Shown here piece by piece: positions 40,535-50,121 of a DNA stretch of 64,000 nucleotides. The notes under the pieces are model-generated. The model made no database searches. It saw only the letters and a program-made list of their open reading frames with translations, and had not been told where the DNA came from. How positions within the stretch are numbered: the stretch's first letter is position 1; each line of letters opens with the position of its first letter. A program made the position numbers and the translations under genes. This DNA is from Tieghemostelium lacteum. Its lineage: Eukaryota; Evosea; Eumycetozoa; Dictyosteliales; Raperosteliaceae. The stretch spans positions 1 through 64,000 of the forward strand of contig LODT01000053.1 of NCBI GenBank assembly GCA_001606155.1, read 5' to 3'.

Positions 40535-43500
40535 GAAATGAGACTCTTCTTAAGAGAGGCTCCTACAGGTAATATAGGTTTAAAGACCGATGGAGTGGGA
40601 GTGGTGGTGAGTACCTTTTTTGGGTCAAACGATGGAGTTTGATTTTTAGTCATATCATAGAGGAGTGGAAGAATGGGAGGACCGTTATAGTACTCCTGAG
40701 AATCAACAGGTTTTTTCTTATTCAGTTTTTCAATTCTGTGTTTGAATGGTTTGATGTTTCTAACACTAACTTTCTTATTTGAATATGTTGAAGGAAGATT
40801 CAATTCAACTACTTCATCTGAACAAACTCTAGTGATAACAAAAGGACCTTTCCAGTTGGGAATGAACTTATTTGTTTCATCTTCATCAGCAGGATGAAAA
40901 TTCTTTACTAACACCAGTTGATCAACAGCATATCTTTGGAGCTTTTTCACTTGTTTGTTATATTGATTTTGTTGGATTTCTTTAGCGTATGCATAGAGAA
41001 AACGTAACACAGTATAGGACTCGTTGAAAACTAATTGAATATTTTCGACATAAGTTTTTTGATTTTTTACTTGGAGATTTGTGACAGGATTAGGAACAGT
41101 TAAATGAATTGGTAATGTTGGATCTCTACCAAAAAGTATTTTGTAAGGAGACATTCCATAATTAGGAACGATGGTGGATCTAATGGCAAACAATACTACT
41201 GGTAGAAAAAATGACCAATTATAATGATTATTTTGAACATAGATCTTTAATAGTCTAATGATTATTTGGTTAAATCTCTCAGTGAGACCATCACATTGTG
41301 GATGATAAGGAGTAGTACTCAACTTTTCAACCATAAACAGACGATTAACATCTTTAATAAGGTCAGAGAGAAATACTTTACCAAGATCAGAAACTATTTT
41401 CTTTGGAATGCCATATCTAGAGATAATTTCTTTTACTAGAATATGAGCAGTAGTAATAGCATCAGCATTAACAGTAGCAAATGCCTCTACCCATTTAGAA
41501 AAGTAATCAGTAATGACTAACATATATCTATTACCATTGGATTCTACAGAGATTGGACCAACATAGTCAATACCAATCATTTCCCATGGAGCAGATACAT
41601 AAATGGATCTAAGATAAGTGGTTGGTGAAGCAACCGATTTACCATTTACGACTTGACAACGATCGCAATTCTCACAGAACTCTCTGATTTCATTTACCAT
41701 ATTAGTCCAGTGGTAAATACCATTAATATTGGAGAGAGTTTTTAGAAAACCAAAGTGGCTATTGGTAAGAGGATCATTGTGATGATGATTACACACACTA
41801 TCAACCATAGCTCTAGGAACAGCAATCAAGAGAATATACGAGGAAGGAGCATTGATATTAGAATTTCTTTGTGGTTGGACTCTGTAAAGGATATTATCTA
41901 CAACAACATAGAAATAAGACATGAGAATAACATTCTTTTGATTAATTGACTGTGATGGTAATTTAGAAGTTTTCAAATACTCAATCATCGAATTCAATTC
42001 AGGATCTTGAGATTGAAACTTTTCTAATTTCTCCTTGAATTCTTGTGACACTTTTAACGAGGTATCAGCAACTTTTTCAGCCAATTGATCATACTTGTAG
42101 AGAACAGAAGAGTTCTTAAACACTACATTAGAAACAGACAAGTTGTTGAGGCTCATTGTATCATAATTAACACGGGAAAGTGCGTCAGGAACTACGTTTA
42201 ATTTTCCAGGTTTATGTACAAGAGTGATTTGGTATTCAGCCAACGTCAATTGCCACTTCAAGAGTCGAGAATTTTTAATTTTACCATCTTTGAGAGCCAA
42301 TAGAGCGTTATTATCAGTGATGACGGTAATGGGTGAAGAAGCAACAATATAATGAAAGTGTTTTAAGGCTAAAACAATAGCATAACATTCTTTCTCACAA
42401 GCAGTTAGAATTTTCTTTTCATTTTCATTAAATTTTCTAGAGAACCAAGATATAACTTTACTATCTTGTAAAAGAGTTGCACCAACACCTACACCAGAGG
42501 CATCAGTTTCCAACACGAAAGGTTTTTTAACGTCAGGAATTTTTAAAGTAACATGATTTATAAGATCATCGATAACTTCGTCAATGATATCTTGGTGTAC
42601 TTTTTCCCACTTGAAATTCTTTTCTAACTTCAAAAGACTATATATAGGAATCAACTTAGTAGCTAGATTCTCTATAAATCTTCTATAATAATTAATCGTA
42701 CCGAGTAATCTTTGAAGTTCTTTGACATTTGAAGGTGAAGAAATCAGATGTAAGGCTTTAAATCTATCTTGATTAATTCTAATACCATTAACACCAATAA
42801 TAAGCCCGAGGAAATGAACTTCTCTGGCACCATATACACATTTCTTGTGATTGATATATAATTTGACTTCCAGTAGTTTCTTAAAGACCGAACGGATGTG
42901 TTCTTCATGTTCAACATCACCTTTACTGAAGATTAAAATGTCATCAATCCAGATAAAGACAAATGTATTGAGAAAGTCTTTGAACAAATCAGAGAGAACT
43001 TTTTGGAATAAACCAGGTGCATTAGAGAGACCAAATGGCATTACGAGGAACTCAAAGTGACCAGCTGAACATGAGAATGCAGTCTTGTGAATATCTGTAG
43101 GTTTTATACGAAATTGATTGAATCCAGATGTACAATCTATTACTGTGAATCTATCACAGCCAGCGATCATGGTAAACACATCATCCATATTTGGTAGTTG
43201 AAAAGCATCAAGGAGAGTGATATCATTCAGAGGTTTGTAATTAACACAAAATCTGTAATTATCTATTTTTGGTTTACAATAACCAGTACCAATTAGGAGT
43301 TGAGTGTCAATAGGAGTTTCTGGACCTTTTAGAGAACGATTGTCTCTTTTGGCCAATACGACTTGAAATGAATAAGGACTTGTAGAAGGTCTGATAACAC
43401 CTTGTTCAAGATATTTATCAACAAATTCTTTCTCTATCTCCTTAAGATCAGGAGTAGTTCTGGCTGGTGGTATCCTAATAGGTTTATCATGTTTAAGATT

Positions 43501-45039
43501 GATTTCCACTTCAACACCTTTGAACTCACCAGGATGAAATTGTTGGTTAAAAACATCAGAGAAATCTTTCTTGATGTTAGAGATGTCAAAGTCACTTGTT
43601 GACTCAGCCATTGCAATGTGGTTTATGGTGATTTGATCTTGATAGTCGTCATAATTGTATAGCTTGTCCTTCTCTTGAACGGTATTATCTAGGATTACTT
43701 CTGAAGAGATCACATTAAATGATTTCTCTATATTCACCACTTTTAATCTTTCGTTCAGTAGTAGTTGTAGGACACTCTTGTTACGTAGAACCAAATAGTT
43801 ATTGTCCAAATTAAGTGTGCTAGAGATCCTCTTAATGTCAGATATACCCAAGATTAAATAAAATTGGATGTTATCCGAGACTAAAATATTAGTTATTCTT
43901 TGATCCTCTATTATTAAATCAACCTTACCCACAATATTAATATCTCCACCTGTAGCATTCAGTAATTTAGTTGAATATGGATGATAATTAATTTTCAATA
44001 GGGATAAGAGATGAACAGAGATAACAGAAGGAGTAGCACCAGTATCGATTAGGGTTTTTACTAATTGATTTTGGACGTTTAAAATACCGACTAGACTTCC
44101 AATTCTCATGGTGTCAGCGGAAGAAACAGAATTACTAATAGCCAATACGGAGGAATTGCAATTTTGATGACCTTTCTTCTTACAATTTCGACAAACCAAG
44201 GCACCAGAAGTGAGATTTTTACCATCGGACTTCTTAGAGATAAATAAATGTGGAAATTTCTTGAAACAAGAATCCACTAGATGGCCAGGTTTCTTGCAGA
44301 AACTACAGAATTTAGCAGCTAATACAGCATTAGACGAGTCCTCAAAACCAAAATTGGTTTTGATAGGAGGTTTTACTTTAGAGACAGGTTGAACAAATTG
44401 CTTGACTGGAGTCGAATACAATTGTAATGGTTTATCTTGTGTGATTGGTAGATGGCCTTTCTCAATGAGTTGGACGTTAATATGTTCTAACAGAGGATTA
44501 TTAGTATTAGATGGACTGTTATTACCAGAATAGTACTCATTCCTCATGAACTTTTGCAAACCTTCACCCAATTGGATGGCATATTTGTACATCTCTTTAA
44601 AGGACACAAAGGTACCTTTCTTATGGATATCTAAAGCCATATGTGGGTCTATAGCCTCCAAATAAATATCTATCAAAACTGGATCTGCCAGAGCTGGAAC
44701 TATTTGAGATTTGATTAAATAAAATTTGGAGTTGAAATCCGAAAAATTCTCACAATCGCTGAATCGTAGGCTCTTCAACTTATCAATTGGTTTGTAAGCT
44801 TGCCTGTTTTGATACGTCTCTAGAAGATGGTTTTTGATTTTAATATAAGTATCAAATTCCGCACTTTCTATAATAGACAAATATAGATCCAAAGGATCGC
44901 CATCCAACAACTTTGCTAATTCAGATTTATACTTAGGGATGTTTACTTTATCATCCCTATCCAATTCAAAGTATGTAAAAATAACATTGATGGATTTACC
45001 ATTCACATTATCAAAAATAAAATTTTTGTGTGAAGACAT
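40522..45039 (-). CDS. Gag-pol polyprotein of the Ty3/gypsy element
   Basis: One continuous frame of about 1,500 residues carries all parts in Ty3/gypsy order. A gag-like N-terminal region comes first, then two CCHC knuckle-like motifs (CSFCKKPGHLVDSC and a second CRNCKKKGH), protease LIDTGATPS, reverse transcriptase with FIWIDDILIF, RNase H (LETDASGVGVGA) and an integrase with a His/Cys finger (C-x2-C as CENCDRC) and DDE core beginning IGIDYVGP. Gag and pol are in one frame, as in some Ty3-like elements. Confidence 0.9.
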   Translation of the reverse strand: MSSHKNFIFDNVNGKSINVIFTYFELDRDDKVNIPKYKSELAKLLDGDPLDLYLSIIESAEFDTYIKIKNHLLETYQNRQAYKPIDKLKSLRFSDCENFSDFNSKFYLIKSQIVPALADPVLIDIYLEAIDPHMALDIHKKGTFVSFKEMYKYAIQLGEGLQKFMRNEYYSGNNSPSNTNNPLLEHINVQLIEKGHLPITQDKPLQLYSTPVKQFVQPVSKVKPPIKTNFGFEDSSNAVLAAKFCSFCKKPGHLVDSCFKKFPHLFISKKSDGKNLTSGALVCRNCKKKGHQNCNSSVLAISNSVSSADTMRIGSLVGILNVQNQLVKTLIDTGATPSVISVHLLSLLKINYHPYSTKLLNATGGDINIVGKVDLIIEDQRITNILVSDNIQFYLILGISDIKRISSTLNLDNNYLVLRNKSVLQLLLNERLKVVNIEKSFNVISSEVILDNTVQEKDKLYNYDDYQDQITINHIAMAESTSDFDISNIKKDFSDVFNQQFHPGEFKGVEVEINLKHDKPIRIPPARTTPDLKEIEKEFVDKYLEQGVIRPSTSPYSFQVVLAKRDNRSLKGPETPIDTQLLIGTGYCKPKIDNYRFCVNYKPLNDITLLDAFQLPNMDDVFTMIAGCDRFTVIDCTSGFNQFRIKPTDIHKTAFSCSAGHFEFLVMPFGLSNAPGLFQKVLSDLFKDFLNTFVFIWIDDILIFSKGDVEHEEHIRSVFKKLLEVKLYINHKKCVYGAREVHFLGLIIGVNGIRINQDRFKALHLISSPSNVKELQRLLGTINYYRRFIENLATKLIPIYSLLKLEKNFKWEKVHQDIIDEVIDDLINHVTLKIPDVKKPFVLETDASGVGVGATLLQDSKVISWFSRKFNENEKKILTACEKECYAIVLALKHFHYIVASSPITVITDNNALLALKDGKIKNSRLLKWQLTLAEYQITLVHKPGKLNVVPDALSRVNYDTMSLNNLSVSNVVFKNSSVLYKYDQLAEKVADTSLKVSQEFKEKLEKFQSQDPELNSMIEYLKTSKLPSQSINQKNVILMSYFYVVVDNILYRVQPQRNSNINAPSSYILLIAVPRAMVDSVCNHHHNDPLTNSHFGFLKTLSNINGIYHWTNMVNEIREFCENCDRCQVVNGKSVASPTTYLRSIYVSAPWEMIGIDYVGPISVESNGNRYMLVITDYFSKWVEAFATVNADAITTAHILVKEIISRYGIPKKIVSDLGKVFLSDLIKDVNRLFMVEKLSTTPYHPQCDGLTERFNQIIIRLLKIYVQNNHYNWSFFLPVVLFAIRSTIVPNYGMSPYKILFGRDPTLPIHLTVPNPVTNLQVKNQKTYVENIQLVFNESYTVLRFLYAYAKEIQQNQYNKQVKKLQRYAVDQLVLVKNFHPADEDETNKFIPNWKGPFVITRVCSDEVVELNLPSTYSNKKVSVRNIKPFKHRIEKLNKKKPVDSQEYYNGPPILPLLYDMTKNQTPSFDPKKVLTTTPTPSVFKPILPVGASLKKSLISKGG

Positions 45040-45203
45040 TACTAAAATTACTAAAAACAATTTTATATATATGGAAAGAGCAAATTCAAGTTGTAACTTA
45101 AGTTATTAAAATTTTAAATTTTAAAAAATATCTGAAGTATTTTTTTTTTTTTTTTTTTTTTTTAATTATATATATATATATATATAAATAACAGTTACAA
45201 ATA

Positions 45204-45217
45204 CAAAGTTATCGCCA
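45204..45217 (-). other. Primer-binding-site candidate of the Ty3/gypsy element
   Basis: In element sense TGGCGATAACTTTG lies three bases inside the 5' LTR; it starts with TGG as expected for pairing with a tRNA CCA end. The priming tRNA is not identified. Most of the leader between here and the gag-pol start is a long T/TA tract. Confidence 0.5.
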
Positions 45218-45220
45218 AAA

Positions 45221-45426
45221 TGTAAAACACTATGAATAATGAATAAATAATGAAGTGCTTTATGTATAATTTAGTATATGGAAAAATATAGAATATTGAA
45301 TGTATTTTATTAAATTATTATATAAATGATGATTTAGATATTATTATTATGATTATTGGATATTTGGAATATAATTCAAGTAAAGTCCTTTGATTTACCA
45401 AAGTACTTATAAGATAGATATCTACA
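45221..45426 (-). repeat. 5' LTR of the Ty3/gypsy element
   Basis: 206 bases, same sequence as the 3' LTR at 40315-40520. Flanked outside by CAAA, the presumed target duplication, and then 51 bases to the tRNA-Lys gene. Confidence 0.93.
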
Positions 45427-45481
45427 CAAAATCGGAAAAAATTTATATAAAAAGACAAACTTGTTTCAAATAAAAACATCA

Positions 45482-45554
45482 GCTTGGCTAGCTCAGTCGG
45501 TAGAGCGCACGACTCTTAATCGTGTGGTCGGGGGTTCGAGCCCCCCGTCGAGCG
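45482..45554 (+). tRNA. tRNA-Lys (anticodon CTT)
   Basis: 73-nt cloverleaf: acceptor GCTTGGC/GTCGAGC (all paired, with two G-U), D arm GCTC...GAGC, anticodon stem CACGA/TCGTG with loop CTCTTAA (anticodon CTT, reading AAG), T arm GGGGG TTCGAGC CCCCC, discriminator G, and a T6 terminator a few bases on. No intron. It has served as an insertion landmark: an LTR element and older repeats lie upstream, an A-tailed repeat downstream. Confidence 0.95.
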
Positions 45555-45590
45555 TACCTTTTTTAATTTTTTCCATCCCTCCCTCTGACT

Positions 45591-45655
45591 TAAACGTAAT
45601 TAAGACTTTACCGTAGTACTGGCGCATTGCTAGTTACACAGGTCCAAAAAAAAAA
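45591..45655 (+). repeat. A-tailed tRNA-downstream repeat, second copy
   Basis: A 55-base block (45591-45645) plus ten A's. It is the exact reverse complement of 899-845 plus its tail at the tRNA-Arg locus, so the two copies are identical over 65 bases. It starts 36 bases past the 3' end of tRNA-Lys and runs on the same strand as the tRNA. I see no clear target duplication here. TRE3-like by position, as at the other locus. Confidence 0.6.
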
Positions 45656-45794
45656 TGGAATGCCCGTTATGTGTTTATATGGTAAAAATTCGAAATACAA
45701 AAATTTGGTTTATTCTGTAGTAAAAATCAAAAATATCCAAAAAATCTTTTTTGTAATCTTTGGAGTTCTTGGGTTATTATATAACTAATATTAG

Positions 45795-46144
45795 ATTATG
45801 ACACCTGGACTAGTCCACCTCCACCACAAACAACCACAGTTTCATCAGGAGGAGCTACTACACCAACAACCACAGCAGGAAACAGTAATGTAAATAGTAT
45901 TTCTGGTAGTGTTGATAGTACAAGTGTATCATCATGATCACCCACCATCAAACCAAATAACACAAGTAATAATAACAACACTTCTGCTAATTCTACCACT
46001 ACTACTAGTAAATCTATTCCAGTACCAAATTATGATGTTAATGATGACACTTTACCCAAAGGTCAAAAGGTCTCTACCTATGTTCATTATTTTTTAAAGC
46101 ACACTGGTTTCTATCTTGAACATTATAGCTCCCTGACTCAATGA
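45795..46144 (+). pseudogene. Broken Thr/Ser/Pro-rich gene fragment
   Basis: After an acceptor-like ATATTAG the frame reads DTWTSPPPPQTTTVSSG and continues as a Thr/Ser/Asn-rich linker, meets a TGA at 45935-45937, resumes in the same frame (TTTTSKSIPVPNYDVNDD, then LPKGQKVSTYVHYFLKHTG) and ends at TGA 46142-46144. Codon choice is Dictyostelium-like. The upstream exons are missing, probably lost beside the insertion-prone tRNA-Lys locus. Parent gene unknown. It could still be a live exon if the stop were bypassed by splicing, which I consider unlikely. Confidence 0.5.
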
Positions 46145-46630
46145 CTTTCAATGAGGGAAAACATAAAGAGAATAGTGTTCTTAAAGACAAATAAATATAA
46201 CTTTAACAAGAAAAACAAAAAAAAACCAAGGATATAACCAGCCAAACAATTAAATTGTCTGCTCTTGAACTGCATTCAGTTTTCATTTTTATTTCTCTCT
46301 ACAGCACTGATATTTTCGAATCTATTTCTAAGGGTTCGGCCCTCTGCCCTTCGATATCATTACTCTCACATATCTCAGACCATCTCATATCACATCATAC
46401 ATCTATTATCTAAACAATTGGCTAGTGATAGGAGTTGAATTGACTTTTTTTTTTCTAATCTAAATTTTTATGAATATTGCAATATTCAATTTTTAAAAAA
46501 AGTCAAAGTGAGTTTTAATTTGCATTGTCATTATGCTAAGAAAAAGAATATGAAAAATTAAAATATTTTTTTTTTTTGATGATCATTTTTTTGCATAAAA
46601 ACATTTAAAACTCACTTTATTTATTTAAAA
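46145..46630. other. Spacer, no gene seen
   Basis: Moderately mixed sequence from 46260 to 46400 (for example GGGTTCGGCCCTCTGCCC), then long T/A runs leading to the next gene. No RNA fold, repeat or open frame is convincing. Confidence 0.35.
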
Positions 46631-47733
46631 ATGGTAAAAAAAACACCAAAAAACAATCTAAACCAACTATTGCTGTAATTGAAGGTGTACTTTTTGATAC
46701 TCCATCTGTACCTGCTACTACTAGTAATGCAAAACAATCAAATAAAACTACTACAACCACTGCTACAAAGGAAAGTAAACCAACATCTACAACCACTGCT
46801 ACTCCAACTCCAGTAGTACCAACCACAAAATCAACACCAACTCCAACAACACCAACTCCAACTACTTCTGATAATAAAGAAAGTAAAAAAAAATCAACTA
46901 CCACTACCACTGCTACAGTAACTACACCAGTAACTTCAACAACAACCAATTCAAATAATAATAATAATAATAATAGTAATAATAATATTGATTTGGATGA
47001 TTTTACAACTGTAACAGATAAAAAAAATAACAATAAAAAGAAGAAGGATGTTACACAATCACCAAATACCACCAATACCAATAGTCCATCAACTACATCA
47101 CCATCATCATCATCATTAACAAACAAAAAGGATCAAACTAAAAAAACAGTTACAAGTTTCCATTTACTCTCAACTGATGATGATTTGGTTGCTGCTGAAC
47201 AAGATACCAAATCAAAAAAACCAACTACAACTGGTAACACTAAACAATTACAACAATTACAACAACAACAAAAGAAAAAGAAACAACAAGATTTAAAGAA
47301 AGAAGTTGCTGCTGAAAAAGTTGCCAAACAAAAAGAAGAACAAAAATTATTAGAAAATCCAAAATCAAAAGTTGTTAATACCACCACCGCCACCAGTACA
47401 AAATCATCTAAACCAAAAGTTACAAAAAAACCAGAACAACAACAACAACAACAAGGTTTCTTTATTGAAATTTTAGAATCACTATTAACACCAGGATCTG
47501 TACCAACATCTTTAATTAAAGGTGTTTATATTTGTCTATTTTTATTATTGACACTTGGTTTAATTCCAATCTATATCAGTGGTCTAGATAAAATTTACAT
47601 GTTTGTATTAATTGGTTTAGTTGTTGGACTTGGTATTTTCTTTACCATTTTCATTACTGAATTTTCAAAATTAAAACAACAAAAATCTTCTTCAACAAAA
47701 TCATCATCCAAAAAATCAATTAAATCAAAATAA
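46631..47733 (+). CDS. Pkr1-domain V-ATPase assembly factor with long Thr/Pro/Asn-rich N-terminus
   Basis: About 366 residues. The last 90 carry the Pkr1 domain: GFFIEILESLLTPGSVP, two membrane segments (GVYICLFLLLTLGLIPIYI and YMFVLIGLVVGLGIFFTI) and FITEFSKLK, matching the layout of yeast Pkr1, an ER protein needed for V-ATPase assembly. The N-terminal 270 residues are Thr/Pro/Ser/Asn/Lys-rich and absent from yeast. The only plausible start, ATG at 46631, is one base out of frame with the rest: a run of eight A's at 46636-46643 would need nine. Either the sequence has a homopolymer error or the gene starts in another way. Domain call good, start uncertain. Confidence 0.75.
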
Positions 47734-47804
47734 ATTCTATAAATTAGATTTCATTATTTTTTAACACTAAAAAAATATAAAAATATTTTATATATATTAA
47801 ATTT

Positions 47805-49091
47805 TTAATTATCTTTTTTTAAATCTTCATCTTGTTCATTAAAATCTAAATTATCAATTTCTTGTTGATTTTGAATTGAAAAATCAATAACTTGATTTTC
47901 TTTACCATCAATATGTTCTAATAGATCAAAATCTTCTAAATCTTCATCCAACTCATCTTGATTTTCATCTAATAATAATTGATCATTAGATTTTGTGGAA
48001 TTTGATAATTGAGATGATTGACTATCAATATAATCACCAATTTGTTGAATAAATTCTTCTTTTTGGGCTTGAGGAATATCAGATAGGAATAATTGATCAT
48101 GTTGATCAACTAAAGTTTTAATTTGTTCAGGTGATAAATCCAATGATAAATCTTCTGTCAAATTTTCAAAATCAAAGTTATATTCTTTAGATTCACCATC
48201 ATCAAGTTCCACAGTGACATTAAATTGATTTTGTATATTCTTTGGATCGGCTAATGGTAAATTCATATCTAAAATACCACTATCTCTCTTAACGGCATTT
48301 AGAGATATTTGTTCAGATTTTACAAATTCTCTAGTCTTTTCATTCAAAAGCTCTTTATTGGCCTTTTGGAATTCTAAATAATTCAAATAGTCTTGATAGT
48401 CTTTAGAGTTACGATCCAATTGAATCTCTTGTAATTTCTCTGCAGAGATTAAATCCAAATCCTCTTTGGAATCAATTGGTAGACTTTCACCATTAGCCAA
48501 TTGGAATGCCAATCTTTGTTGATTGGTACGCAATGGTCCTTTATAACCATCTTTAGATTCATAAGATTCAATACTAGAGGTTGGATTCTCAGAACGATCC
48601 AAAACATAGTTTTGATCTTTTGGTAATCTCTCTAGAATCTTTTTATCCATCAGTCTATATTGTGCATATTTTAATTCCTCTGGTGAACGATTCCATAGAT
48701 TACATTTATCATTCATCTCTGTCAACCATTCTCTTCGTGCTTTTGATTCTACAGATTTCAACTTTTGATGCTGAATCAAATTCTTTTTCTGTCTAATCAC
48801 TTTTTCCTCTGCCATTTGTTTTCTAATCTTTTCATATCCCATATCTAAAAGTGTTGTCTTATTTTGATTCTTATTTGCCAATTGTCTAATCTTTTCATTT
48901 TCCAATTGAACATTAATCTTATTTTGTTCAATCTTTTGTCTTGTAAAATCTATAAATTCTTTTTTATATTGAATATGTCTTTCCTCTGCTAAATATCTTA
49001 ATCTTTGAATTTGTTTTTTATATTCACTATTCATAACATTTCTATTATGAATTAATGTTTTACTAAAATTTTTTGGTATTATTTGTGACAT
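47805..49091 (-). CDS. Coiled-coil protein, possibly mitochondrial ribosomal S26-like
   Basis: Single exon, 428 residues from the ATG at 49091; the frame is open further up but with no ATG. The first 170 residues are Lys/Arg/Gln/Glu-rich and predicted helical (QIQRLRYLAEERHIQYKKEF, KIRKQMAEEKVIRQKKN), followed by WNRSPEELKYAQYRL; the C-terminal third is acidic. A basic helical rod resembles mitochondrial small-subunit protein mS26, but the resemblance is general. Most of the protein is not recognised. It is divergent from the SDR gene across 107 bases. Confidence 0.6.
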   Translation of the reverse strand: MSQIIPKNFSKTLIHNRNVMNSEYKKQIQRLRYLAEERHIQYKKEFIDFTRQKIEQNKINVQLENEKIRQLANKNQNKTTLLDMGYEKIRKQMAEEKVIRQKKNLIQHQKLKSVESKARREWLTEMNDKCNLWNRSPEELKYAQYRLMDKKILERLPKDQNYVLDRSENPTSSIESYESKDGYKGPLRTNQQRLAFQLANGESLPIDSKEDLDLISAEKLQEIQLDRNSKDYQDYLNYLEFQKANKELLNEKTREFVKSEQISLNAVKRDSGILDMNLPLADPKNIQNQFNVTVELDDGESKEYNFDFENLTEDLSLDLSPEQIKTLVDQHDQLFLSDIPQAQKEEFIQQIGDYIDSQSSQLSNSTKSNDQLLLDENQDELDEDLEDFDLLEHIDGKENQVIDFSIQNQQEIDNLDFNEQDEDLKKDN

Positions 49092-49198
49092 TTTGGTCAA
49101 ACCAAACAAATAAATGATCAAAAAAAAAATCAAAAATGCTTAAAAAATTTTTAATTTTTTTTTAATTCGTTTTTACACCAACAAAAAAAAAAAAAAAA

Positions 49199-50105
49199 AT
49201 GGAAAATAGAAAATGTATATTAATAACAGGATCATCAAGTGGTATTGGTGAAGAATTGGTAAAAAGATATGCATCAAGACCAAATACAATTTTAATATTA
49301 GCATCTAGAAATTTAGAAAAATTAAAACAATTATCAAAATTATTATTATCATTGTATCCAAATTTAATTTGTTCAGTTATTAAAACTGATGTTTCAATTG
49401 AATTAGATTGCAAGTTTGTATACATTTATTTTAAATATGAGATATAATATTAACTTAGATTTAATTCTGTGTAGAAAATTAATAAATGAAATTATTGAAA
49501 AATTTAAAAAGATTGATTTAATGATACTTTGTGCGGGTGTATCATATCATAATATATTTAAAGATACAATGGATTTAGGTATTTATAGAGAAATGATGAA
49601 TATTAATTTCTTTGGATACATGTATCCAACCTATTATATATTACCACATATGATTAAACAACATCAAGATAATCCAAAAGATGAAAAACCACAAATTGCA
49701 GTGATATCATCTGTAAGTGGTGAATTAGGTTTACCATTAAGAGCTGGATATTGTGCTTCTAAATTTGCAGTAAATGGTTTTTTTAATGCACTTCGTTTAG
49801 AAATTCAAGATCATATTGATCTAACCATGTTAATGCCAACTACAGTAAATACACCAATGAGAAATAACTCTCTAGGTCAGAATGAAAAAAAATCAATTGA
49901 ATTTCATGAAGATGATAACAAAAAAATGACAATTGATCAATGTTGTCAAATTATAATTCAAGCTATAGATCAAAGAAAGAGAAAAGTTATATTTCCATTT
50001 TCAAATTATTTAGCAACCCTAGTTCAACCATTTTTTCCAAAATTAATTGATAATATTGTTAAAAAAAAAGCTGGTGGTCAAGTAAAATTACAATCAAAAT
50101 TATAA
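49199..50105 (+). CDS. Short-chain dehydrogenase/reductase
   Basis: Two exons, 49199-49413 and 49475-50105, giving 281 residues; the 61-base intron splits a Lys codon. Classical SDR signatures are all present: cofactor motif TGSSSGIG near the N-terminus, DVS, CAGVS (NAG variant), catalytic Ser in ISSVSGELG and YCASK with Tyr and Lys. The C-terminal hydrophobic stretch (FPFSNYLATLVQPFFP) and a basic end suit membrane association, as in DHRS7-like enzymes. Substrate unknown. The stop codon is 16 bases from that of the convergent Integrator gene. Confidence 0.88.
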
Positions 50106-50121
50106 ATAATAAATATTTATT

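Larger units (their letters stand above)
40315..45426 (-). mobile_element. Ty3/gypsy LTR retrotransposon, whole-looking, recent (DGLT-A-like)
   Basis: A 5.1-kb element on the minus strand with two 206-base LTRs that I read as identical, TG...CA ends, a 4-base flanking duplication (CAAA at 40311-40314 and 45427-45430), a polypurine tract beside the 3' LTR and a primer-binding-site candidate beside the 5' LTR. One long gag-pol frame has zinc knuckles, protease, reverse transcriptase, RNase H and integrase in Ty3/gypsy order, and no chromodomain. It looks whole, and identical LTRs imply a very young insertion. Its right end is 55 bases upstream of tRNA-Lys. Lack of a chromodomain and the tRNA-upstream site favour DGLT-A over Skipper, by inference. 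Confidence 0.9.

Noticed and set aside
46617-47126. Long minus-strand open frame rich in Val and Leu
   Set aside because: It is the mirror of the Thr/Pro/Asn-rich coding sequence of the Pkr1-like gene; repetitive ACT/ACC codons leave the reverse strand open. No domain or splice support.
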